Shown here: in pieces, positions 18,516 to 28,268 of the stretch
Numbering within the stretch: the first letter of the stretch is position 1
Layout: every line of letters starts with the position of its first letter
DNA from: Hyphomonadaceae bacterium
GTDB lineage: Bacteria > Pseudomonadota > Alphaproteobacteria > Caulobacterales > Hyphomonadaceae
Direction: 5' to 3'
NCBI GenBank assembly: GCA_947474455.1
Contig: CANJIL010000016.1
Span: 1 to 55,118 of the forward strand
DNA: 55,118 bases
Position numbers and translations under genes: made by a program
The notes under the pieces: generated by a model
The model's input: only the letters and a program-made list of their open reading frames with translations
What the model was told of the DNA's origin: nothing
Databases searched by the model: none

Positions 18516-19106
18516 CTACTTCAGCCTGTTGCGTTCCCGGTACCACGCTACAAAACCCTTGGCCCGCTCGGAAGCCTCGGCCTCCACCTCGGCCCAGCCG
18601 AACGTATAGCGCGCCGCGAACCCGCTAATGCCCCAGTCGGAATATTGCTGCACATGATGGATCTCGTGCGCCCACAGCGCGAGGCTGCCGACAAAGCTCT
18701 CGTCCTTGAACACCACCGTATCGATCAGCGTCACCGCCGCCGCGTTGCCGTTGCGGATCGCAAAGCCGGCAACGCCAGACGGGGTCACATCGCCGATCAC
18801 ATAGCGCACGTTTTCCAGAAGCCCGGGTGGATAGAAAGGGATCAAACCCTTCTTCACTTCCTCGGGAATCGGCTTGGAGTCCGCCCGAAGCGTATCGCGC
18901 GAGCGCTGCAGCGCCGCCGCCAGCGTTTCGGAAACGATATTGGCGCCGTATTGCGCCTGCAAGGACATGAAGCCGTGCGTGAAATCCGCCAGCATCCCAT
19001 AGCGGCCGACGCCATCTGCGGTGCGTGGCAGGGAACCCGTCTGCGCGCCGGCTGCAGGGCCAAGCGCGAGCAGGGCGGCGAGGGAAAGCAGGACAGGACG
19101 GTGCAC
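18516..19106 (-). CDS. exported HExxH protein (DUF4157-like metallopeptidase fold)
   Basis: 196 residues if translation starts at the GTG at 19106, which has GAGG at a good distance and yields a clean signal peptide (HRPVLLSLAALLALGPAAGA). The frame is open to an ATG at 19142, but that start would bury the signal. Near the C-terminus is ALWAHEIHHVQQYSDWG, an HExxH zinc motif of the DUF4157/eCIS-core type. This domain often occurs in secreted or toxin-related proteins, and here it stands alone, without an effector domain. The catalytic activity is unproven. Confidence 0.65.
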   Translation of the reverse strand: MHRPVLLSLAALLALGPAAGAQTGSLPRTADGVGRYGMLADFTHGFMSLQAQYGANIVSETLAAALQRSRDTLRADSKPIPEEVKKGLIPFYPPGLLENVRYVIGDVTPSGVAGFAIRNGNAAAVTLIDTVVFKDESFVGSLALWAHEIHHVQQYSDWGISGFAARYTFGWAEVEAEASERAKGFVAWYRERNRLK

Positions 19107-19289
19107 GAAATCCTCGACTTGAGACGTGGAGCGAACCGGCAAGCCCTGACGGATGGCCCATGAATAGGCCCTGAATGTGGCAGGACCGCAAGACGGCGCC
19201 GCCCGTCCGGAACCGGGACGCGATGCAGCAGCCTGACGGACCGGCCGGATGGCGCGCGAAGTCTAGCGCATGCTCAGCTGAGAGCGTTC

Positions 19290-19851
19290 ATGCGTCTGGT
19301 TCTGACTGCGCTTTTTCCCGCGCCATGCATCTCCGCGGCCGCCTGTTCCCGGTCCGCCCCGCTGTCGGGCGAGGCCGCCACGCCGGCTGCGCCGGCAAGA
19401 CCCGTCGTCGCGCTTGATCCAGCCAGGCGCGCGCTTTTCCCTTTCGAGAAAGCCGACCGTCAGGTGCGCCAGTGCTCGCGCATTTCTCCGGGACCCGTCA
19501 CAGACAAACGGTCTCCCGCGCGCGATGGTGGCCGAGCTGGAATCCGGCCTCGGGGCCGAACCCGACAGGCAGCTTGACGCGATACCCAACGCCGGCGCTA
19601 AGCCGCAGGACTATCACCGCCAGAACGCCGGCCTCCTGATCGGCGGACGGCGAGTCAGCTATGTGAACGGCATTCAGGCTGGCGTCGTCGAACGTGATTT
19701 TGCGCAAGACAACGACTCCGACCACTCCCAGCGCGACCTGTGGACCAAGAACCCAGTGGTGCTGTCCGACTGCGGCACGCTCACCTTTGGCATCGAATAC
19801 GATTTCGCCGCCAAAGCCTTCGACAAGTTCGCCGTCAACGGACGGCTCTAA
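19290..19851 (+). pseudogene. small lipoprotein gene, frameshifted
   Basis: The 5' part encodes a lipoprotein-like leader (MRLVLTALF, then SAAACSRS) and continues to QCSRISPGPVT in one frame. The 3' part, AMVAELESGLGAEPDRQLDA through FDKFAVNGRL, is in the +1 frame from about 19520 to the stop at 19849-19851. The protein-like character of both parts and the absence of a start for the second suggest one gene with an indel near 19500-19525. I do not recognise the family. The stop lies 1 bp from the uvrC stop on the other strand. Confidence 0.6.
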
Positions 19852-19852
19852 A

Positions 19853-21949
19853 TTAACCACCCTGGAAATGATCGTAGATGCGCCGCGCCAGCGCTTCGTT
19901 GACGCCTTCTACGGTCTGCAGGTCCGCCACCGTCGCGCGGCTCACGCCCTTGGCCGAGCCGAACTTGTGCAGCAGCGCCTTCTTCCGCCGCACGCCGACG
20001 CCTGAAATCTCGTCCAGCGGATTCTGCCCCACGAGCGCCGCCGACCGCTTAGCCCTGTGCGCCCCGATGGCCCACCTGTGCGCCTCGTCGCGCAGACGTT
20101 GCAGATAATACAACGCTGGATCATTCGTCGGCAGCTGGAACGGCGCGCGGTTCGGCCGGAAAAACTGCTCGCGCCCCGCATTGCGATCCGGCCCTTTGGC
20201 GATGGCCACCAGGTTCAGCACGCCCGGCGCAAACCCCACCGCCTCAATCGCCTCCCGCGTCGCCGCCAACTGCCCAAGCCCCCCGTCGATCAGCACCAGA
20301 TCAGGCCACGCATCCGGCCGCCTCGCGCCATCAGCCGGCGCAGGCGAGGGCGCCGCTACCAGTTCCGCGCCCTCCACCGCCGCGGGAACATTCAACTCCT
20401 CCCACTCCTTCTTCAGCCGCGCGAACCTGCGCCGCATCACCTCGCGCATCATTCCGTAGTCGTCGCCCGGCGCCAACTCTTCGTCCTTGATGTTGAACTT
20501 GCGATAGCTGTTCTTCTCGAAGCCCTCCGGCCCCGCCACCACCATGCCGCCGACCATGTTCGCGCCCATGATGTGCGAGTTGTCGTAGACCTCGATCCGC
20601 TTTGGCGGCTCGGGCAGGTCGAACACCTTCTGCACCGCGGCGAGGATCTTCTGCTGGCTCTGCGTGTCCGCCAGCTTCCTTCCCAGCGCCTCGCGCGCAT
20701 TAAGCTGCGCCTGCCCCACGATCCCGCGCTTCTCTCCCCGCTGGGGTGTGCGGATATCGACCTTGTGCTCGGCTTTCAGTTCGAGAGCTTCAGTCATGAG
20801 ATCGATCTCGTTGATCTCGTGCGAAAGCAGGATCATCAGCGGTACAGGCCGGTCGTCGTAGAACTGCGCCAGAAAAGCCGTCAGAACCTGCTCTGGCGTG
20901 TCATCCCGGTCATGCTTCGGATACCACACCGTCGCGCCCCAGTTCTGGCCCGCCCGGAAGAAGAACGCCTGCACGGCCGACTGCCCCGCCTCGCAGTGGA
21001 TGGCGAACACATCCGCCTCCACCAGCCCTTCCGGGTTTATGCTCTGGCTCTGCCGCACCGCCGCCAGGGCCCGTATTCGATCGCGCAGCCGCGCCGCGCG
21101 CTCATAGTCCATGCCCTGCGCCGCGCGCTCCATCTGTGCCGCCAGCTGCTCCTGCAGCGTCTCGGCGTCGCCATTGAGAAACCGCTCCGCCTCGCGCACC
21201 AGATCGCGGTACTCATCGAGGGGAACCAGCCCCACGCACGGCGCCGAACACCGCCCCATCTGGTGCAGCATGCACGGCCGCGACCGGGTCGCATAGACAT
21301 TGTCAGTGCACGTCCGCAGCAGGAACGCCTTCTGCAGCGTATCGAGCGTATGATCCACCGCCCCCGCCGAAGCGAACGGTCCGAAATACTGCCCCTTGAT
21401 CTTCTTCGCCCCGCGATGCTTCAACGCCTGCGGGGCCTCGTGATCCTCGCGAATGAGAATATGCGGAAACGACTTGTCGTCCCGCAGGATGATGTTGAAC
21501 CGCGGCTTCAGCCGCTTGATCAGGTTCGCTTCCAGAAGTAGCGCTTCCGTCTCGCTCGCTGTGACCACGAACTCCATCGACCGTGTCAGCGAGATCATCC
21601 GTGCGATCCGCTGCGTCTGCCCGCCGACCTTAGCGTAGTTCGAAACCCGCGCCTTCAGGTTCCGCGCCTTGCCGACATAGAGCAGCTCGCCGCTCTCGCC
21701 GAACATCCGATAGACGCCCGGCTTGCCCGGCAGGCGCCGCACCTGGTCTCGGATCACACTAGGTCCGCTCAGCCGCTTCTGCTTGCCCGCATCCGCGCCA
21801 AGATCGACCCCGGAGGAAATCTCCTCGGGCTCCATCTCGATCTCCAACTCAGGCAGATCCTCCCCGATCTCGTCCTCGGCGCTCTCGGGGAGGGACTCAT
21901 GCGGTTGGTCCGGCAGGTCCGGCGTTTCCGTGGGATCGGTTGATTCCAT
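19853..21949 (-). CDS. uvrC: excinuclease ABC subunit C
   Basis: 698 residues. The GIY-YIG nuclease starts near residue 74 (GKPGVYRMFGESGELLYVGKARNL) and makes the 3' incision. The UvrB-binding UVR motif is near 265-290 (QMERAAQGMDYERAARLRDRI). The RNase H-like 5' nuclease shows YDNSHIMGAN and DLVLIDGGLGQL, and two helix-hairpin-helix motifs end the protein (GVGVRRKKALLHKFGS; VEGVNEALARRIYDHF). An acidic N-terminal extension of about 60 residues precedes the catalytic core and may be partly non-translated, though no better start is obvious. It acts with UvrA/UvrB in nucleotide excision repair. Confidence 0.96.
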   Translation of the reverse strand: MESTDPTETPDLPDQPHESLPESAEDEIGEDLPELEIEMEPEEISSGVDLGADAGKQKRLSGPSVIRDQVRRLPGKPGVYRMFGESGELLYVGKARNLKARVSNYAKVGGQTQRIARMISLTRSMEFVVTASETEALLLEANLIKRLKPRFNIILRDDKSFPHILIREDHEAPQALKHRGAKKIKGQYFGPFASAGAVDHTLDTLQKAFLLRTCTDNVYATRSRPCMLHQMGRCSAPCVGLVPLDEYRDLVREAERFLNGDAETLQEQLAAQMERAAQGMDYERAARLRDRIRALAAVRQSQSINPEGLVEADVFAIHCEAGQSAVQAFFFRAGQNWGATVWYPKHDRDDTPEQVLTAFLAQFYDDRPVPLMILLSHEINEIDLMTEALELKAEHKVDIRTPQRGEKRGIVGQAQLNAREALGRKLADTQSQQKILAAVQKVFDLPEPPKRIEVYDNSHIMGANMVGGMVVAGPEGFEKNSYRKFNIKDEELAPGDDYGMMREVMRRRFARLKKEWEELNVPAAVEGAELVAAPSPAPADGARRPDAWPDLVLIDGGLGQLAATREAIEAVGFAPGVLNLVAIAKGPDRNAGREQFFRPNRAPFQLPTNDPALYYLQRLRDEAHRWAIGAHRAKRSAALVGQNPLDEISGVGVRRKKALLHKFGSAKGVSRATVADLQTVEGVNEALARRIYDHFQGG

Positions 21950-22035
21950 GGCCCATAGGTAAGCGAGAGCGGGCCTGTATTCAAACCATCCTGCAGGCCT
22001 CTCACCGCAACCTGCACCCCACGCCCGGTCAGCAG

Positions 22036-22992
22036 TCAGGCGGTCGCCGCCGTCTCATCCTTCGAGCCGCACCGCCTCAGCACCTCGACATACCCCTCAG
22101 TAATGCGCATCCGCTCGCGGAAGCCCTTCTGCAGCAACAGCCTGTGCGTCTTCTCAAGATTGTAGCACGGCACATACATGAAGCAGTGATGCTCGCAGTG
22201 ATAGTGCACCCAGAACGGCGCGATGAAGAGCCGCTCCAGCGGATTGGCGATCGTCGTCCGCGCATGCGTGAACGGGTCATCCCGCGTATCCACCATGGCG
22301 TGCTCCGCCATCGACCGCACCCGCGTCACCAGCGGAAACCATGTCGCCATCGGCACGATCCACAGGGCTGGCCACGCCCACCAGTATCCCAGTGCGCTCG
22401 TCGCGACCAAAATTGCCGCATTCGTGATCCAGAAACGCAGCTCCGGCCTGTCAGGCACAGATGCGGCGGAACGCCCCGCGCCGTTCAGATGCGAGATGAA
22501 GGGCGCCAGCCGGTGCTGGATACGCTGCTTGAAGAATGTCTGCCCGGTCAGGTCGCGCACGAACTTCCGTACGATCGACTTGCGCGTCACAGGGAAAGGT
22601 CGCGAAAGCACAAGATCAGGGTCTTCCGGCTGCTCGGTATACTTGTGGTGGGTGAGGTGATACGGGCGGTACCGCTTCAGGCTTCCGCCCAGGGGGCCGC
22701 CGCACAGCCATTCCGCCATCCAGTCGTTCAGTTTGGCATTGGGATGAAGCGTCCCGTGCGCCGCCTCATGCTCGAGGATTGCCAGCCCAAGCTGCCGCGT
22801 CCCGATCAGCATTACCGCCAGCACATAGGTCAGCGGGTTCGGCCACACGATGAAGAGGGCGCCGGCCCCGATGAGCGCCGCCCACGCCGATAGAACCAGC
22901 GCCGGCCCCCTCCACCGCGACTGGCGCGAAAGTCTCCCCCACTCTTCGGGCGTGAAGATGGTTTTCGGGTCAACGCGTTTCACTGAAGGCAT
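22036..22992 (-). CDS. membrane fatty acid desaturase family protein
   Basis: 318 residues with the three histidine boxes of the di-iron desaturase/hydroxylase family: HEAAHGTLH near 95, HLTHHKYT near 130, and HYHCEHHCF near 260. Hydrophobic pairs of spans flank the boxes. It would insert a double bond or hydroxyl group into a lipid acyl chain (or act on a carotenoid) at the inner membrane, needing a reductase from elsewhere. The regiochemistry cannot be predicted. The gene is monocistronic. Nothing in its neighbours points to a pathway. Confidence 0.85.
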   Translation of the reverse strand: MPSVKRVDPKTIFTPEEWGRLSRQSRWRGPALVLSAWAALIGAGALFIVWPNPLTYVLAVMLIGTRQLGLAILEHEAAHGTLHPNAKLNDWMAEWLCGGPLGGSLKRYRPYHLTHHKYTEQPEDPDLVLSRPFPVTRKSIVRKFVRDLTGQTFFKQRIQHRLAPFISHLNGAGRSAASVPDRPELRFWITNAAILVATSALGYWWAWPALWIVPMATWFPLVTRVRSMAEHAMVDTRDDPFTHARTTIANPLERLFIAPFWVHYHCEHHCFMYVPCYNLEKTHRLLLQKGFRERMRITEGYVEVLRRCGSKDETAATA

Positions 22993-23150
22993 GGTTGAAA
23001 TCTAACAAGAACTGATGGGATTTGCAGGGGCTGCAAGGTCGCATTGTGCAGGTTAAAGCACGACGTGAGGATACTATGTTCCAGGGGATGGCGCGCTGTC
23101 GCATGCCCGCTTAAAGTGACGTCGGGTTTGTAGGGTTCGGGAGGAAAAAT

Positions 23151-23279
23151 ATGCGCAAGATCCTGCTGCTGCTAAGCGCAGCCGCGCTGGCCCTCGCCGC
23201 CTGCAATGAAAAGAAGGAAGAACCGCCCCCCCTCGAAATGGGCCCGGACACGGCAAGGAACTCGACGGCTTCAGCCTGA
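23151..23279 (+). CDS. very small lipoprotein
   Basis: 42 residues starting MRKILLLLSAAALALAACNE, a textbook lipoprotein signal with cysteine 18. A strong GGGAGGA ribosome site lies 6 bp ahead. The mature part is only about 25 residues (EKKEEPPPLEMGPD). After a C7 run at 23225-23231, another frame reads GPGHGKELDGFSLIEIHTSS, so a homopolymer indel may have truncated a longer protein. Which version is right cannot be decided here. Confidence 0.5.
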   Translation: MRKILLLLSAAALALAACNEKKEEPPPLEMGPDTARNSTASA

Positions 23280-23625
23280 TCGAGATCCACACAAGTTCCG
23301 CCTCCGTGGTTCGGCGGCAGCTCATGAGGGCGTGCTCACGCCCCCCCCCCCATCCCCTCTGGAAGCGTGCATGTCGTGCACGCCTCTTCGGCGCCCTTCG
23401 ACAGGCTCAACATGAGCGGTCGGAGCCAGTCCAAAAGTAGAAAGCGTGCGAAGCGCTCCTGACTTTCCTCGCCCGCCTCCGGCGGGGACGTGGATCGATG
23501 CAAAGCTCGAGACAATGGGGGCGGCCACTGACGCTTTCCCTAGTGGGGAGCAGCCACACGCACGACCGTCTCAACACACACCTCCCAGGTGCGTGACCAA
23601 TTCTGCAAACGCCCTTCATCGAGAG
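23280..23625. other. gene-poor region with C11 tract and dispersed-repeat-like sequence
   Basis: It contains an 11-C homopolymer at 23341-23351. The phrase CCCTTCGACAGGCTCAACAT near 23394-23413 resembles a widely dispersed intergenic repeat of alphaproteobacteria. No gene is convincing here. Confidence 0.4.
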
Positions 23626-23850
23626 ACCGCAGGATCAGGCGCTCCCTCGGCGTCTCGGAAAACGCCGCGCGAATCCAGATCGCCGTCGCTGTCATAGCCT
23701 AAATCCTGCTACGCTTGGCCAACAGCGCCGAAAGCCCGCTGGCCTACGCAAGGCTTGTGCGCGCCAACCTCAAGCAAAGACGCCGCCTCGACCGCCCGCT
23801 CGAACCTCCGTCACCAGCAGTAGACCAAGATAAAAACCAGCCAAGACTGG
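23626..23850 (+). pseudogene. IS4-family transposase C-terminal remnant
   Basis: One frame reads RIRRSLGVSENAARIQIAVAVIA, a TAA stop, then ILLRLANSAESPLAYARLVRANL. This matches the C-terminal end of IS4-family transposases (FLG.SENAxRIQIAVALIAFLLLRLA, ..SPLAFARLVRANLMHRR). The internal stop and the lack of the DDE core show it is a relic. Upstream 23446-23625 may be further decayed transposase sequence but is not recognisable. Confidence 0.65.
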
Positions 23851-23985
23851 CACTCCCAAATGGTCGAACCGGACAGGCGCGGGACAAACCTGAGAATGAC
23901 GACGGAAGCAAACAGGCCCACTCTGTGCATTAGCCGGCATTCCAGCTAACTCTGAGCCCAGACAGAATCGACACAGGACGAGACC

Positions 23986-24969
23986 ATGACCGCGCCGACG
24001 CTTCGCGAGTATCTGGCGAACCCGAAAGCCGACGGAAATCCCGCCCCGCGCGAGCTTTCTGTCCTCATCGAGGCGATCTCGGACAGCTGCCGCACGATCT
24101 CCTATCTAGTCTCCCGCGGCGCGCTTGCGGACGTGCTCGGCTCGGCCGGCACCGGCAACGTGCAGGGCGAGGAGCAGAAGCAGCTTGACGTCCTCGCCAA
24201 CGACGAGCTCATGGCCATGGCAAAGGCCACCGGCGTCATCGCCGCCGCCGCATCGGAAGAAGAAGACGACGCCCGCCCAATCACCCCCGACGCGCCCTAC
24301 CTCCTGCTGTTCGATCCGCTCGACGGTTCGTCCAACATCGACGTCAACGTTTCGATCGGCACGATCTTCTCTGTGCTTCCTGCGAAAGCGGGCGAGTGCG
24401 CAGCCCCCTTCCTCCAGACCGGACGCAACCAGGTCGCCGCCGGCTATTGCGTCTACGGCCCGCAGACCACGCTGGTCCTCACGCTTGGTTCAGGCGTCGT
24501 CGCCTTCACCATGGACCCGCCGACCGGCCAGTGGGTGCAGACCTCTGCGATGATAGGCATCCCGGAAAAGACCAAGGAATTCTCGATCAACATGTCGAAC
24601 ATGCGCCACTGGGCCGATCCTGTGCGCGCCTATATCGACGAATGCCTCGCGGGCGAGACCGGCGTGCGCGCCAAGAACTTCAACATGCGCTGGATCGCCT
24701 CGATGGTGGCGGATGTGCACCGAATCCTCTCGCGCGGCGGCGTCTTCCTCTACCCGTGGGACAAGCGCGATCCCGGCAAGCCCGGCAAGCTGCGCCTGAT
24801 GTACGAAGCTAACCCGATGTCGCTGCTCGTCGAACAGGCCGGCGGCAAATCCTTCGATGGCAAGCTGCAGATTCTCGACGTGCAGCCTACCGACCTTCAC
24901 CAGCGCGTCTCCGTCATGCTGGGATCAAAAGAAGAGGTCGAGCGTCTGGAACTGCTCCACCGCGTCTGA
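23986..24969 (+). CDS. fbp: fructose-1,6-bisphosphatase, class I
   Basis: 327 residues, the usual class I length. It hydrolyses fructose-1,6-bisphosphate to fructose-6-phosphate in gluconeogenesis. The metal and substrate motifs are present: [23 protein letters not shown] near 105-128 and [21 protein letters not shown] near 265-285. The N-terminus TLREYLAN is typical of bacterial FBPases. It stands alone, convergent with the DASS transporter (3 bp between stops). With GTP-PEPCK at 37368, it indicates a gluconeogenic lifestyle. Confidence 0.95.
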   Translation: MTAPTLREYLANPKADGNPAPRELSVLIEAISDSCRTISYLVSRGALADVLGSAGTGNVQGEEQKQLDVLANDELMAMAKATGVIAAAASEEEDDARPITPDAPYLLLFDPLDGSSNIDVNVSIGTIFSVLPAKAGECAAPFLQTGRNQVAAGYCVYGPQTTLVLTLGSGVVAFTMDPPTGQWVQTSAMIGIPEKTKEFSINMSNMRHWADPVRAYIDECLAGETGVRAKNFNMRWIASMVADVHRILSRGGVFLYPWDKRDPGKPGKLRLMYEANPMSLLVEQAGGKSFDGKLQILDVQPTDLHQRVSVMLGSKEEVERLELLHRV

Positions 24970-24972
24970 ACG

Positions 24973-26562
24973 CTACGAACTCCCGAGCACGGCCGGCGCA
25001 AGCGTCAGCCCGACGATGGTCAAAACGAGCAGGGCGCAAAGGTTCATCATCAGCCCGCGCCGGATCATATCGACCTGCTTCACCTTACCCGTGCCGAACG
25101 CGATGGCGTTGGACGCAGATCCGACCGGCATGGCGAACCCCATCGAAGCGGCCATCGCCGCAGGAACGATGAAAGCCGCCGCTCCGAGCGAGCTGCTGCT
25201 GGCTGCCAGCGAAATCAGGACCGGCCCCATTAGCGAAATCGTCGCAATGTTGGACGCGAACTCGGTGATGAAGATCACCAGCACCCCTACCATCAGGATC
25301 ACGATCGCGGGATGCAGACTGGCCACGCCCTCAAGGCTCTCAGCTAGATACCGCGACAAGCCCGAAAGATCCGCCGCTGCAGCAAGCGCCAGCCCGCCGC
25401 CGAACAGCAGCAAAATCCCCCACGGAATCTTCTGCGCATCCTCCCATATCAATATAGCACGCCGATTGCCGCCCCCAGCCGGCACCATGAACAACAGCAA
25501 CGCCCCCAGCGTCGCAATCATCGTATCGACATGCCCGCTATCGATGCGGGCCCCACCCAGCAGCGTTGCGCCGATCCAGTCCGCGATCAGCGTCGATATC
25601 ATCCAAAGCCCGGCGATGACAAAGAAGATGACGGCGGTCCGTCCCTCTGGCGCTGACAGCGGGCCGAGCCTTGCAAGCTCATCCCGCACGCGGGCCTGCG
25701 CCCCCGCTGCTCCCATCGCGTCCACCTTGAGGCCGCGCGACAGAATCAACCAAGCCATCGGCAGCAAGACGATCACCACAGGTACGCCGATGGCCATCCA
25801 TTGTCCGAACGAAACCTCGACCCCCTGTGCACGCAATTGCGTCAGCGCGATGCCGTTTGGCGGTGTTCCAATCGGCGTCGCAAGACCTCCGATAGTGGCG
25901 GCATACGACACTGCCAGAACCAGCGCCGCAGCGAATTTTGGATCCTCCTTCCCATTCACCGCGGATCCCGCCGCAACCGACAGCGCCAACGGCGTCAGGA
26001 TCAGCGACGTCGACGTGTTCGAGATCCACATCGAAATAAACCCGGCTGCAGCAATGAACCCCGCCAGCATGAGCCCTGGCCGCGCCCCGCCGCGCGCCAC
26101 AAGCCCATATGCTATACGCGTCGAAAGCCCCCACCGCTCAATGGCAATGCCGAGCAGGAAGCCTCCGATGTACAGCAGCACAACCGGGTTGGAATAGTGC
26201 GCGCCGAGATCGCCCAGATTCAGCACACGCTCATTGGCAAGCGGGCCGGGAAGAGCCTCACGGCAAAGCCCCTCAGTCGCGCAAACAAGACGGCCGCGCT
26301 CGTCCATCCCGACATCGATGCCGATCAACGGCACAGCCACGATCGGGATCAGCGCCGTGGCCGCAAGCGGCAACGCCTCGGTGATCCACCACGTCCCCAT
26401 CAACACCAGCAGCGCCAACACCAGCCGCGCTTCCCACGCCAGCCCGGTCAGCGGCAGCAACAGGGAAGCTGCCGCCAGCGCCGGACCTAGCCACCGCCCA
26501 ACCCGCGCGGCCGCCCCGGTCGATCCCGCGATATCGCTGGGAGGAATTGTGGCGTCTGGCAT
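24973..26562 (-). CDS. DASS/SLC13-family anion:sodium symporter
   Basis: 529 residues with about 11-12 membrane spans. Family signatures are the first substrate-binding loop SMWISNTSTSLILTPLAL (SNT motif) near 180, GGLATPIGTPPNGIAL near 225, and a second repeat ending GSASNAIAFGTGKV near 490, where the usual SNT is replaced by SNA. Such proteins import dicarboxylates (succinate, malate) or sulfate with sodium. The substrate is not determined by these motifs. Dicarboxylate would fit the gluconeogenic genes in the window. Confidence 0.88.
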   Translation of the reverse strand: MPDATIPPSDIAGSTGAAARVGRWLGPALAAASLLLPLTGLAWEARLVLALLVLMGTWWITEALPLAATALIPIVAVPLIGIDVGMDERGRLVCATEGLCREALPGPLANERVLNLGDLGAHYSNPVVLLYIGGFLLGIAIERWGLSTRIAYGLVARGGARPGLMLAGFIAAAGFISMWISNTSTSLILTPLALSVAAGSAVNGKEDPKFAAALVLAVSYAATIGGLATPIGTPPNGIALTQLRAQGVEVSFGQWMAIGVPVVIVLLPMAWLILSRGLKVDAMGAAGAQARVRDELARLGPLSAPEGRTAVIFFVIAGLWMISTLIADWIGATLLGGARIDSGHVDTMIATLGALLLFMVPAGGGNRRAILIWEDAQKIPWGILLLFGGGLALAAAADLSGLSRYLAESLEGVASLHPAIVILMVGVLVIFITEFASNIATISLMGPVLISLAASSSSLGAAAFIVPAAMAASMGFAMPVGSASNAIAFGTGKVKQVDMIRRGLMMNLCALLVLTIVGLTLAPAVLGSS

Positions 26563-26673
26563 TCATCCACCGGGAAACTCTCTCGGAGGACCGTAGCACG
26601 CAAGGAGATGAGGGGAAGGTCGAACGAAGCGCGCAGCGCCTATCTCGCGCATGTGCGGGCATTCTGCCAGAAC

Positions 26674-27597
26674 ATGTGGATGTTCGACATCGCTCTTTCA
26701 CTTGTTCCCGTTTTCTCGCTTATTGCGCTGGGCGCCGGTCTCCGCCGCTTCAATGTTCTGACGGCGGATGTCTGGAGTTCGCTGGAGCGGCTCACCTATT
26801 TCGTCCTGTTCCCGCCGCTGATGTTCATGAGTATTGTAAACGGATCGTTCGCCAGCGACGAGGCGCTATGGTTCGGTCTGGCGCTGTCCAGCGCCGTCGT
26901 CACTATGACCGCGCTCATGCTGCTGGCGCGACCCGTTCTGGCAAAGGACGGACCGCAGTTCTCCAGTGTTTTCCAGGCCGGGATACGCTGGAACGGTTAT
27001 GTCGCGCTCGGCGTCGTGGCGAGCCTGCACGGTGACGTTGGCGTGGGCCTCGCAGCGATCGGTTTCGCTGTGCTGGCGCCGGTCAACAATGTCATGAGCG
27101 TGCTGGTGCTGAGCCGCTATGCCGGGAAGACGCCAAAGCCATTCATGCGCGTGCTGCGATCCGTGGCGACCGACCCGCTCATCCTGTCCATCGCGATTGC
27201 AGTTATTCTTGTGTCCCTCGGCGTGCGCGTGAGCAAGCCGGTTGGAGATACGTTGAACCTATTGGGTGACGCGACGGTCTCGCTCGGGTTGATTTGCGTT
27301 GGCGCGGCGCTGGACTTCTCCTTGCTGCGCACAGGTAGGTGGCCGCTGGCGGCTGGCGTGTTGTTGCGGCTGGTGGTGATGCCGGCGGTTGCGGCGGGGC
27401 TGTCCTACACGATCGGCCTGTCGCGCATCCCGTTCGAGATCGCAATGATCTGCGTCTCTGCCCCGGTTGCGATATCTGCCTATACCGTCGCTCGCCAGCT
27501 TGGCGGCGATGCAAAGCTTATGGCCGGGATCATCACGCTCACAACGCTACTCAGCCTGATCACCATTCCACTCACATTGTGGCTCATGAATAGCTGA
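26674..27597 (+). CDS. AEC-family (auxin efflux carrier-like) transporter
   Basis: About 307 residues from the ATG at 26674 (MWMFDIALSLVPVFSLIALGAGL). An open frame to 26608 adds 22 hydrophilic residues directly behind an AAGGAG, too close to that ATG to serve it well. About ten hydrophobic spans, with features of PF03547: PVFSLIALGAGL in span 1, PPLMFMSIVNGSF, and the C-terminal half beginning DPLILSIAIAVILVSLG. Bacterial members export malonate, malate or amino acids, with no motif to decide here. The stop lies 5 bp from the stop of the convergent GNAT gene. Confidence 0.8.
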   Translation: MWMFDIALSLVPVFSLIALGAGLRRFNVLTADVWSSLERLTYFVLFPPLMFMSIVNGSFASDEALWFGLALSSAVVTMTALMLLARPVLAKDGPQFSSVFQAGIRWNGYVALGVVASLHGDVGVGLAAIGFAVLAPVNNVMSVLVLSRYAGKTPKPFMRVLRSVATDPLILSIAIAVILVSLGVRVSKPVGDTLNLLGDATVSLGLICVGAALDFSLLRTGRWPLAAGVLLRLVVMPAVAAGLSYTIGLSRIPFEIAMICVSAPVAISAYTVARQLGGDAKLMAGIITLTTLLSLITIPLTLWLMNS

Positions 27598-27602
27598 CCT
27601 GA

Positions 27603-28109
27603 TCAGAGCGCCTTCACCATGAAAACGAGATCGAGGGCCTTCCCGAATTTCTGTCCCACGCCTTTCAGCCTGCCCTGGACCTCGAAACCCGCCTGTTCGT
27701 GCAAGGCGATGGAGCCGACGTTTGCGCTGTCGATTCCGCCAACCATGGCCAACAGGCCTTTCCCGCGCGCGCGGCTGACGAGTTGGTTGAGAATGGCCCG
27801 CCCCACGCCGCGCCGCTGCGCAGATGGAGCGACATAGACCGAATGCTCGACCGTCTTCACATAACCGGGGAAGTCCCTGAACACGCCAAAGCTGCCATAG
27901 CCGAGCACGTCTTTCGGACGCTCGGGATCGACAGCCACGATTACGGGAAAGCCCGCCCCGTTGCGCGCTGAAAGCCAGGTCCTGCGCAGATCGACCGTCG
28001 TCTCTGTCTCCGACCAGATCGAGAAGGTTTCGCGCACAGCATGGTTGAAGATGGTCGTGATGCCGGGCAGGTGAGCCTCAGCCGCATCCATGATTTCGAA
28101 GTCAGACAT
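27603..28109 (-). CDS. GNAT acetyltransferase, phosphinothricin-acetyltransferase-like
   Basis: 168 residues from MSDFEIMDAAEAH (28109). The frame is open 11 codons further upstream. The overall layout matches the PAT/YncA group: FNHAVRETFSIWSETETTVDLRRTWL near 25-50, the acetyl-CoA loop APSAQRRGVGRAILNQLV near 105-122, and IALHEQAGFEVQGRLKGVGQKFGKALDLVFM at the end. Members acetylate phosphinothricin, methionine sulfoximine or related amino acid analogues. The true substrate is unknown. Confidence 0.83.
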   Translation of the reverse strand: MSDFEIMDAAEAHLPGITTIFNHAVRETFSIWSETETTVDLRRTWLSARNGAGFPVIVAVDPERPKDVLGYGSFGVFRDFPGYVKTVEHSVYVAPSAQRRGVGRAILNQLVSRARGKGLLAMVGGIDSANVGSIALHEQAGFEVQGRLKGVGQKFGKALDLVFMVKAL

Positions 28110-28268
28110 GCCCGGCTCCGCCGATGCTGCGCTGCGGCGCAATTGTCGAGCACTCTTGTCGCAACGACATCCCGCTTGCTAGTGCTTTTCGGATACGGAA
28201 CGCGCTAGCTCGTCCCCCGGCCTTGTGCGAATTCATGATCCGCAAGAATAGAATGCGGGGAGCAAGCG

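Noticed and set aside
20057-21541. 494-codon plus-strand frame opposite uvrC
   Set aside because: Arg/Pro/His/Leu-rich shadow of a well-supported uvrC gene, with no motifs.
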